NCBI RefSeq assembly: GCF_014640115.1
Contig: NZ_BMGI01000003.1
Span: forward strand, 434,001-498,000
Direction: 5' to 3'
Source of the DNA: Sinisalibacter lacisalsi
GTDB lineage: Bacteria > Pseudomonadota > Alphaproteobacteria > Rhodobacterales > Rhodobacteraceae
DNA: 64,000 nucleotides
The position numbers and the translations under genes were made by a program. Each line of letters begins with the position of its first letter. The first letter of the stretch is position 1. Below the pieces are notes generated by a model. That model did not search any database, was not told the origin of the DNA, and was given only the letters and a program-made list of their open reading frames with translations. Below, in pieces: positions 58,008 to 64,000 of this stretch.

Positions 58008-58673
58008 ATGATCATCTGCCACCCGCTGCGCATAATTTTCATTAAAACCAAGAAGGTAGGCGGCACGTCCTTCGAGATCGCGCTGTCGGGGTTCTGCGGG
58101 CCGGACTGCGTGATCACGCCGCTGGTGGCGCCGGACGAGGCGCTGCGGGCGCGGCTCGGCCATCGCGGGGCGCAGAACTTCGAGAACACCGCCTGGCCCG
58201 ATGGCAGCCGCTCGCCGGGCCGGTTCGCGGCGCATTCGACAGCGGCGGAGGTGCGGGCGGCGGTTCCGGCCGCGATCTGGCGCGGCTACCGCAAGGTGAC
58301 GATCTGGCGCGACCCGTTCGACGCCCTGATCTCGCGCTACCACTGGCGCGGGGGAGACCGCAAGGGGCTCAGCTTCAACGATTTCGTCCTGCGCAACCGG
58401 GGCCTCATCGCGGTCAACCCCGCCATCGCCCCGCTCTCCGGCCCGGACCGGCTCGACACCTACCTGCGCTACGAACGCCTCGCGGAGGACATGGCCGACG
58501 CCGGTCTGGGCGAGGTCTGGCAGGCGATGGAAGGCGTGCGGGCCAAGGCCGGCGTGCGCCCGCCGGAGGCGACGGTGGAGGCGGTCTACGCCGAGGCCCC
58601 CGAGGCAGCCCGGCTGGTCGCCGAGCTCTGCGCCGAGGAGATCGCGGCGTTCGGGTATGCGGTGCCGGGGTAG
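58008..58673 (+). CDS. Sulfotransferase family protein
   Basis: A 221-residue PAPS-type sulfotransferase. The phosphosulfate loop is IIFIKTKKVGGTSFEIAL and the 3'-phosphate site VTIWRDPFDALISRYHW. Shorter than the one at 48110 and only distantly similar, but the motif order is the same. ATG 58008 follows AACCGAGGGACGCCC. It sits between cytochrome b561 (divergent) and a repeat-rich region. The acceptor is unknown. Confidence 0.85.
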   Translation: MIICHPLRIIFIKTKKVGGTSFEIALSGFCGPDCVITPLVAPDEALRARLGHRGAQNFENTAWPDGSRSPGRFAAHSTAAEVRAAVPAAIWRGYRKVTIWRDPFDALISRYHWRGGDRKGLSFNDFVLRNRGLIAVNPAIAPLSGPDRLDTYLRYERLAEDMADAGLGEVWQAMEGVRAKAGVRPPEATVEAVYAEAPEAARLVAELCAEEIAAFGYAVPG

Positions 58674-58718
58674 GGGGTTGGTCTTGCGCACCGGTTTTCG
58701 GCGATGTTGAACAGGCGT

Positions 58719-58749
58719 GGTGCGTGGGAGCACGCACCCTACTCTTGCT
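58719..58749 (+). repeat. REP-like hairpin repeat, unit 1
   Basis: An 8-base stem GGTGCGTG-GGAG-CACGCACC followed by CTACTCTTGCT. The same tail follows unit 2 at 58843-58853. Confidence 0.7.
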
Positions 58750-58784
58750 ATTGGCGGGACGGGGCGGTGTGTGGTTGGTAGGGC

Positions 58785-58798
58785 GGGTGAGTTCACCC
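58785..58798 (+). repeat. REP-like hairpin repeat, degenerate unit
   Basis: GGGTGA-GT-TCACCC stem within GGCGGGTGAGTTCACCCACC; a mismatch extends it to a 9-base arm. Lies between units 1 and 2 and lacks the common tail. Confidence 0.45.
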
Positions 58799-58822
58799 AC
58801 CATCCGATCGCGCGGGGCGGGC

Positions 58823-58853
58823 GGTGGGTGCAAGCACCCACCCTACTCTTGCT
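58823..58853 (+). repeat. REP-like hairpin repeat, unit 2
   Basis: Perfect 8-base stem GGTGGGTG-CAAG-CACCCACC followed by CTACTCTTGCT, identical to the tail of unit 1. It ends about 70 bases before the DUF262 gene. Confidence 0.7.
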
Positions 58854-58924
58854 TGCTAGAAATGTGTTGCATTGCCCATTCCTTCACGCAACCTTGGGAG
58901 GAGGGCCGATATTGGAAGAAGACG

Positions 58925-59965
58925 ATGTCACAAGAAATCACAAACGACTGGGACGTTGAGAAAACGGAAGAAGGTTATAACGAAGAAGACAGTATCCCGC
59001 TGAAGTTTGAAATCCTGAACTACCCTGCAGACACGACCCTGAAAGGATATCGTCAGCAGTCAGAGGACGGATTGCTCGAAGTACCTACTTTTCAAAGGAA
59101 TTTCGTTTGGGATCAAGTAAAAGCCTCCAAACTAATTGAATCATTTCTGATTGGACTGCCAGTTCCAGGGGTTTTTCTATACAAACCAAGAAGCGGCACA
59201 GGTTATCAAGTCATTGATGGTCATCAGCGGATTACGTCGGTTGTATCGTATTTGAAGGGCCTGATAGGCGAAAAAAAATTCCGTTTGAAGGGGGTGTCCG
59301 ACCATTGGAACAATAAGTCATTTGACGAGTTATCCGAGGAAGACCAGTTCAAGCTTGAACAATCAGTCATGCGCGCCACCATTATCCAACAGCTGGATCC
59401 ACAAGACAACAAAAGCATCTACATGATTTTTGAACGCCTGAACACCGGCGGGATGAACCTGAACCCAATGGAAGTCCGTAGGTGCGTGTATCATGGCTCA
59501 TTCATCTCGGCGTTGGACGAAATGAATGCAATGCCATCCTGGCGAAAGTGTTTGGGAAAAGCCAGCCTGGACAAGCGTTTCCGCGATGTGGAGTTGGTGC
59601 TGCGTGTGCTGGCGCTATCACAAAGCTGGCAAGAATACGAAAAACCAATGAAGGGTTTCCTTAGCGATTTTCTTGCGGACAGCCGGGACAATGATGGCGA
59701 AGGCTGGAAAATCGCTTTCGGTGCTGCTTGCGATGCTGTTTTGGCGGCAAAGCCAGACCGCCCGTTTCACCTGAGGGGAAAACTGAATTATGGTGCATTG
59801 GATGCCGTGCTGTGTGCACTTATTGACTTGAAAACCAAGCCAACGCCGGAACAAATTGAGGCTTTGTTCAAGGACGCCGAGTTCGCGGCAGCAACAACGG
59901 CAAATACGAGCGACCGTTCAGAGGTTCACAAGCGGATCGAAAAAGCCATTGAGTATTTGAGTTGA
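58925..59965 (+). CDS. DUF262 domain protein (ParB/Srx-like fold), likely defence-related
   Basis: A 346-residue protein of the DUF262 family. The signature PTFQRNFVWD (54-63) and the catalytic-type IDGHQRITSV (98-107, usual form DGQQR) are clear, and FERLNTGGMNLNPMEVRRC is the second conserved block. The DUF262 domain occurs in GmrSD-type restriction enzymes and other phage-defence proteins, where it hydrolyses or senses nucleotides. No DUF1524 HNH domain is attached. GC content is far below the neighbours (27 of 60 bases in one counted line). The stop overlaps the HEPN start by 4 bases (TTGA). ATG 58925 has GGAAG upstream. Confidence 0.85.
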   Translation: MSQEITNDWDVEKTEEGYNEEDSIPLKFEILNYPADTTLKGYRQQSEDGLLEVPTFQRNFVWDQVKASKLIESFLIGLPVPGVFLYKPRSGTGYQVIDGHQRITSVVSYLKGLIGEKKFRLKGVSDHWNNKSFDELSEEDQFKLEQSVMRATIIQQLDPQDNKSIYMIFERLNTGGMNLNPMEVRRCVYHGSFISALDEMNAMPSWRKCLGKASLDKRFRDVELVLRVLALSQSWQEYEKPMKGFLSDFLADSRDNDGEGWKIAFGAACDAVLAAKPDRPFHLRGKLNYGALDAVLCALIDLKTKPTPEQIEALFKDAEFAAATTANTSDRSEVHKRIEKAIEYLS

Positions 59966-60438
59966 TCCTAGGCAAAACTACAAAGATCACTGAGCTGGCC
60001 AAAGAGGCCGTCGACGCGATCCCGGAGACCAACCCTTCGGCCCGTGCATTTGTTGAAACGGCGTTTGCTGGGTATATCTCGGCCATTGCATACTCAGAGA
60101 TCGAGGCCGAGGTTAGCCGTGCCCTTGAGAACCGTTATGACAAATCAACGGACTCGGGTCTTGCGTCTTTTGTACGATCTGTTTTCAATAGAAATGCTGG
60201 GCGTTTGAAGCGATCAGAGTTGGCTGATCTTGTCTCTTTTTTTGGGCAACACGCAAAGGACAAATTCAAGTCGGAAATCTCTGACGCAGAAGTGCAGTTA
60301 TATTCAAGGCTTTTGCAGTGTCGCCACAACCTTGCGCATGGAGACCCTCCGTCGGAAACGTTGAATCAAATGGAGCTTGGCATCAACTCAGCAAAAAACA
60401 TACTCGAAAAGCTCCAGATCTGTATTTCAGAAGACTAA
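59962..60438 (+). CDS. HEPN-like nuclease (MAE_28990-type) paired with DUF262
   Basis: A 158-residue helical protein with the HEPN catalytic signature R-x4-H at Arg121-His126 in [14 protein letters not shown]. The family typical of DUF262 partners (MAE_28990/MAE_18760 HEPN) fits the length and the C-terminal motif position. HEPN ribonucleases cleave RNA in toxin-antitoxin, abortive infection and CRISPR systems. The start is TTG at 59962, overlapping the DUF262 stop, because no earlier ATG exists in this frame; this start is uncertain. Its 3' end overlaps lepA (opposite strand) by 4 bases. Low GC, like its partner, suggesting joint transfer. Confidence 0.75.
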   Translation: MILGKTTKITELAKEAVDAIPETNPSARAFVETAFAGYISAIAYSEIEAEVSRALENRYDKSTDSGLASFVRSVFNRNAGRLKRSELADLVSFFGQHAKDKFKSEISDAEVQLYSRLLQCRHNLAHGDPPSETLNQMELGINSAKNILEKLQICISED

Positions 60439-62234
60439 CCATCCAACTTCAGCGCAGAAATAAACGCCTCCTGCGGGATGTCGACCTTCCCGAACTGGCG
60501 CATCTTCTTCTTGCCCGCCTTCTGCTTTTCCAGCAGTTTCTTCTTCCGCGTCGCATCCCCGCCGTAGCACTTGGCGGTCACGTCCTTGCGCAGCGCCGAC
60601 AAGGTCTCGCGGGCGATGACCTTGCCGCCGATGGCGGCCTGGATCGGGATCTTGAACATGTGGCGGGGGATGAGATCCTTGAGTTTTTCCACCATCGCCC
60701 GGCCGCGCATTTCCGCCCGGTCGCGGTGGACCATGGTGGAGAGCGCGTCGACCGGCTCGTCGTTCACGAGGATCTGCATCTTCACGAGGTTGTCGGCGCG
60801 GTAGCCGGTGAGCTGGTAGTCGAAGCTGGCGTAGCCCTTGGTGACCGATTTCAGCCGGTCGTAGAAATCGAACACCACCTCGTTGAGCGGCAGGTCGTAG
60901 ACGACCATGGCGCGCGAGCCGGCATAGGTGAGATCGAGCTGGATGCCGCGCCGGTCCTGGCAGAGCTTGAGCACGTCGCCGAGAAACTCGTCGGGCACCA
61001 GGATGGTGGCCTTGATCCGGGGCTCGTCGATGCTTTCGACGTGGCTCGGGTCGGGCATGTCGGCGGGGTTGTGCAGCTCGCGGGTTTCGCCGTCCTTCAT
61101 GTGGATGTGGTAGACGACCGATGGCGCGGTGGTGATGAGGTCGATGTCATACTCGCGTTCGAGCCGGTCGCGGATCACCTCGAGGTGCAAGAGGCCGAGG
61201 AAGCCGCAGCGGAAGCCGAAGCCGAGGGCGGCGGAGGTTTCCATCTCGTGCGAGAAGGACGCGTCGTTCAGCGCCAGTTTCTCGATCGCGTCCCGCAGGT
61301 CTTCGAATTCATTCGAGTCGACCGGGAAGAGGCCGCAGAACACCACCGGCACGGAAGGTTTGAAGCCCGGCAGCGGGGTTTCGCAGCCCTTCTTCTCTGT
61401 GGTGATGGTGTCGCCCACCTTGGTGTCGCGCACCTGCTTGATCGAGGCGGTGATGAAACCGATCTCGCCGGGGGTGAGTTCGTCGACCGGGATCATCCCG
61501 GGGCGGAACACGCCCACGCGGTCGACGGGGTAGACGGCGCCGGTCTGCATCATGCGGATGCGGTCGCCCTTCCTGAGCTTGCCGTCCATGATCCGCACGA
61601 GCACGACGACGCCGAGGTAGGGGTCATACCAGCTGTCGACCAGCATCGCTTTCAGCGGTGCGTCGAGCGTGCCCCTGGGCGCGGGCAGGTGGGCGACGAT
61701 GGCTTCGAGCACCTCGTGGATGCCGATCCCGGTTTTCGCCGACACCTGGATGGCGCCCGAGGCGTCGATGCCGATCACGTCCTCGATCTGCTCGGCCACC
61801 CGGTCGCAGTCGGCCGCCGGCAGGTCGATCTTGTTGAGCACCGGCACGATCTCGTGGTCGGCGTCGATCGCCTGGTAGACGTTGGCCAGCGTCTGGGCCT
61901 CGACGCCTTGCGTGCTGTCGACCACCAGCAGAGAGCCCTCGACGGCGCGCATCGAGCGGCTGACCTCGTAGGCGAAATCGACGTGGCCGGGGGTGTCGAT
62001 CAGGTTCAGGATGTAGTTCTGCCCGTCGTCGGCCTCGTATTCGAGCCGCACGGTCTGGGCCTTGATGGTGATGCCGCGCTCGCGCTCGATATCCATCGAG
62101 TCGAGCATCTGCGCTTTCATGTCGCGATCGGCGACGGTTTTCGTCTCCTGGATCAGCCGGTCGGCCAGGGTGGACTTGCCGTGGTCGATATGGGCGACGA
62201 TGGAGAAATTGCGGATATGTGCGAGATCGGTCAT
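60435..62234 (-). CDS. lepA: Elongation factor 4 (LepA)
   Basis: A 599-residue translational GTPase that back-translocates ribosomes or assists initiation under stress. G1 [15 protein letters not shown]2 [21 protein letters not shown]3 [17 protein letters not shown]4 [13 protein letters not shown], and the LepA-specific C-terminal domain ([38 protein letters not shown]) are all present. Start at 62234. Housekeeping gene with normal GC. Confidence 0.97.
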   Translation of the reverse strand: MTDLAHIRNFSIVAHIDHGKSTLADRLIQETKTVADRDMKAQMLDSMDIERERGITIKAQTVRLEYEADDGQNYILNLIDTPGHVDFAYEVSRSMRAVEGSLLVVDSTQGVEAQTLANVYQAIDADHEIVPVLNKIDLPAADCDRVAEQIEDVIGIDASGAIQVSAKTGIGIHEVLEAIVAHLPAPRGTLDAPLKAMLVDSWYDPYLGVVVLVRIMDGKLRKGDRIRMMQTGAVYPVDRVGVFRPGMIPVDELTPGEIGFITASIKQVRDTKVGDTITTEKKGCETPLPGFKPSVPVVFCGLFPVDSNEFEDLRDAIEKLALNDASFSHEMETSAALGFGFRCGFLGLLHLEVIRDRLEREYDIDLITTAPSVVYHIHMKDGETRELHNPADMPDPSHVESIDEPRIKATILVPDEFLGDVLKLCQDRRGIQLDLTYAGSRAMVVYDLPLNEVVFDFYDRLKSVTKGYASFDYQLTGYRADNLVKMQILVNDEPVDALSTMVHRDRAEMRGRAMVEKLKDLIPRHMFKIPIQAAIGGKVIARETLSALRKDVTAKCYGGDATRKKKLLEKQKAGKKKMRQFGKVDIPQEAFISALKLDG

Positions 62235-62471
62235 GGCCCGGATATGCGGGGGTTTTCGCGGCCCGTCAATGGGGATCGGAGGGCGTGCGGGGCTTGAAGC
62301 CCGGCCTGCGGTCGAGGCTCCCGGGCGGCTGCCCCCTTCCCCGCGGGCAGGTTTGCGAAGGTGTCCCTGCGGGGTGCGGCATCCTTTCCGACCATCCGGT
62401 CAGATCGCGGTTGTGACCCGGCGCGGCGGGGGGTAGTGTTCGCGCTAACGGATCCGGTGGACGAGCAAGCC

Positions 62472-63419
62472 ATGAGCAATATCCTCACCGTCACACTCAA
62501 CCCCGCGCTCGATCTGTCGACGACGGTGGACCGCGTGGTGCCGGAAGACAAGCTGCGCTGCGACGCGCCTGTGCTGGAAGCGGGCGGCGGCGGGATCAAC
62601 GTGGCCCGCGCGATCGGCGCGATGGGCGGGCGGGCGCATGCCTTCGTGGCGATCTCGGGCTATCACGGCCAGCAGTTTCTCGACATCCTGCGGCAGGAGC
62701 CGCTGATCCCGGAGGTGTTCCACACCCACGGTGAAACCCGGCAGTCGCTCGCGGTGACCGACCGCACCAGCGGCGAGCAATTCCGCTTCGTGATGCCCGG
62801 CCCGCGCTGGACGCCGGAACAGGCGCAGGAGGCTCTGGAGGCGATCGCGCGGGTGACGCCGCAACGCGGCTACCTCGTGCTTTCGGGCAGCCAGCCGCCG
62901 GGGGTGCCGCTGCATTTTCCCACCCAGCTTGCCGCCCTCATGGCCGACCACAGCGCGCGGCTGATCCTCGACACCTCGGGCGCGCCGCTGAAGGCGCTGC
63001 TCAAGGTCGGCTCGGCGCGTCACCACGTTCTGCGGCTGGACGGGGCCGAGAGCGAGGAGCTTGCCGGGCGCAAGCTGAGCGACATTCACGCGGTGGCGGA
63101 CTTCGCCGAGGAGCTGATCACGCGCGGGGTGGCGGAGGTCGTCGTTCTCGCGCTCGGCGCAGAAGGCTCGATCCTCGTCGAGGGCGGCAACCGCTGGCAC
63201 GCCTGCACCCAGCCGGTGACGGTGCGCTCCAAGGTCGGCGCCGGCGACAGTTTTGTCGGCGTGTTCACCTGGGCCGTGAGCCAGGGCGCGCGCTGGGAGG
63301 AGGCGCTGGTGCTGGGGGTGGCGGCGGCGTCTTCGGCGGTGACCTCGGACGGCACCGAATTGTGCCGCCGCGACCAGGTGGACGAGTTGGCGCGAACGGC
63401 GACGCTTCGGCGGATCTGA
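62472..63419 (+). CDS. PfkB family sugar kinase (1-phosphofructokinase type)
   Basis: A 315-residue ribokinase-superfamily enzyme of the hexose-phosphate kinase branch (LacC/FruK/Pfk2). The N-terminal ILTVTLNPALDLSTTVDRVV and AGGGGINVARAIGAMGG and the C-terminal anion-hole and base motif KVGAGDSFVGVF are typical. It phosphorylates fructose-6-phosphate, fructose-1-phosphate or tagatose-6-phosphate; the exact substrate is unclear. The start at 62472 has a poor ribosome-binding site. An upstream in-frame start at 62361 is not conserved. Confidence 0.88.
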   Translation: MSNILTVTLNPALDLSTTVDRVVPEDKLRCDAPVLEAGGGGINVARAIGAMGGRAHAFVAISGYHGQQFLDILRQEPLIPEVFHTHGETRQSLAVTDRTSGEQFRFVMPGPRWTPEQAQEALEAIARVTPQRGYLVLSGSQPPGVPLHFPTQLAALMADHSARLILDTSGAPLKALLKVGSARHHVLRLDGAESEELAGRKLSDIHAVADFAEELITRGVAEVVVLALGAEGSILVEGGNRWHACTQPVTVRSKVGAGDSFVGVFTWAVSQGARWEEALVLGVAAASSAVTSDGTELCRRDQVDELARTATLRRI

Positions 63420-63506
63420 GCGCAACGCCGTGAATTGCGGGAATCGCTGAAAAGTGCTAGCCGGTAGCGGTTCAATCCGCCGTCTGGCCCAAGCGAGGCA
63501 TGAAAC

Positions 63507-63824
63507 ATGAAAAACGTGGTGTTGGCGCTTGGCCTGGGCGTTGTTCTCGCGGGCGGGCTCGCGTCCAGCGCGGCACAAGCGCGCGGCGTGATCGAGAGCG
63601 CTTGCCTGCGCTCCGACCGTCCGGCTGCCAACCGCGTGCTCTGTAACTGCATCCAGCAGGTGGCCGACGCGGTGCTGACCTCGGGCGAGCAGCGCCAGGG
63701 CGCGCGCTTCTTCGCCGATCCGCTTCTGAGCCAGGACGCCAAGATGTCGACCCGCGAGACCGACCGTCAGTTCTGGCTGAAGTGGGAGGCCTTCGCGGCC
63801 GGCGCGATAAAATACTGCCAATAG
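63507..63824 (+). CDS. Small secreted protein with Cys pair
   Basis: A 105-residue protein with a signal peptide (MKNVVLALGLGVVLAGGLAS, cut near SSAAQA-RG). The mature part holds Cys residues in ESACLRSDR, VLCNCIQQVAD and the terminal KYCQ, likely two disulfides. This kind of short protein is frequent in Rhodobacteraceae, often annotated loosely as an arginine transporter; nothing in the sequence supports transport. Function unknown. Confidence 0.8.
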   Translation: MKNVVLALGLGVVLAGGLASSAAQARGVIESACLRSDRPAANRVLCNCIQQVADAVLTSGEQRQGARFFADPLLSQDAKMSTRETDRQFWLKWEAFAAGAIKYCQ

Positions 63825-63828
63825 CGCG

Positions 63829-64000
63829 TCAGCGCCCGGCGATCTCGCGCAGGAGCCCTTCGGCGCAGGCTTCGATCAGGTCCAGCGCGCCGTCGTAGTC
63901 CTGGGTGAAATAGGCATCGGGAATATGCGTCGCCCCGGTTTCGGGCGCGTAATCGGTGAACAGGCGCGCGGGCGTGGTGGCGCTGGGCGGCCGGACCGCC
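63829..64000 (-). CDS. Low-molecular-weight phosphotyrosine phosphatase, C-terminal part
   Basis: The minus strand reads 57 codons entering the window at its right end and stopping at 63829-63831. The visible C-terminus, LFTDYAPETGATHIPDAYFT followed by YDGALDLIEACAEGLLREIA, fits the end of low-molecular-weight protein-tyrosine phosphatases, which carry the general-acid Asp in an IPDPYF-type loop. The P-loop CxxxxxR is outside the window. It converges on the small secreted protein gene with 4 bases between. Confidence 0.65.
   Translation of the reverse strand, partial: AVRPPSATTPARLFTDYAPETGATHIPDAYFTQDYDGALDLIEACAEGLLREIAGR

Overview
The window is high-GC DNA from an alphaproteobacterium, most likely a member of the Rhodobacterales (Roseobacter/Rhodobacteraceae group). 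The grounds are the cell-cycle regulator GcrA, several small families typical of that group (DUF1467, DUF6455, DUF2783, a Core-2 branching transferase of the kind found there), a TakP-like TRAP transporter, FnrL-type boxes, and dense short operons with ATGA start/stop overlaps. It looks like ordinary chromosome with a few accessory patches. I found no rRNA, CRISPR array, intact prophage or transposase, and one tRNA (Arg, TCT).

Layout. 1-3634: the Anbu (ancestral proteasome-like peptidase) operon of circularly permuted ATP-grasp enzyme, alpha-E protein, transglutaminase and Anbu. 3659-6434: a divergent universal stress protein and a KefB-type antiporter. 6448-11406: a tightly coupled seven-gene minus-strand operon with a DUF2946-like protein, two NosL-like proteins, a small anchored protein, a MacB/FtsX-type ABC transporter and a CPFC membrane protein, probably for copper or redox-metal handling. 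11556-14702: a TRAP transporter for small carboxylates. 14916-22194: catalase-peroxidase, then acetoacetyl-CoA synthetase, DUF2783, an FAD hydroxylase and a metallo-beta-lactamase-fold protein with a degenerate metal site. 22569-35524: housekeeping and small genes (YbjN, proC, csaA-like, hydroxyacid dehydrogenase, tdk, dgkA, IMPACT, a histone-deacetylase-like enzyme, nitroreductase, EI24, methylmalonyl-CoA epimerase, response regulator, GNAT), one prophage-regulator relic, and an FNR box. 35590-47202: aspS (with an unusual insertion), cfa, carB, rimO, gcrA, and argD-argF preceded by an arginine-rich mini-ORF. 47292-50663: acetyltransferase, sulfotransferase and branching glycosyltransferase. 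50672-56755: HIT protein, zinc finger, polA, a solitary E2-like domain and two alpha/beta hydrolases. 56778-58673: tRNA-Arg, two related mini membrane proteins, cytochrome b561 and a second sulfotransferase. 58925-60438: a low-GC DUF262 + HEPN pair beside hairpin repeats, the clearest candidate defence module. 60435-64000: lepA, a PfkB kinase, a small secreted protein and the end of a LMW phosphatase.

The strongest leads for something under-described are the DUF262-HEPN pair, the double-NosL/ABC/CPFC operon, the Anbu operon as a possible peptide-ligation system, the 62-residue low-GC insertion in AspRS, the Arg-rich leader before argD-argF, and the paired pseudoenzyme-like changes in the MBL and E2-domain proteins. 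All assignments come from reading the sequence and from family knowledge; no database search was run.
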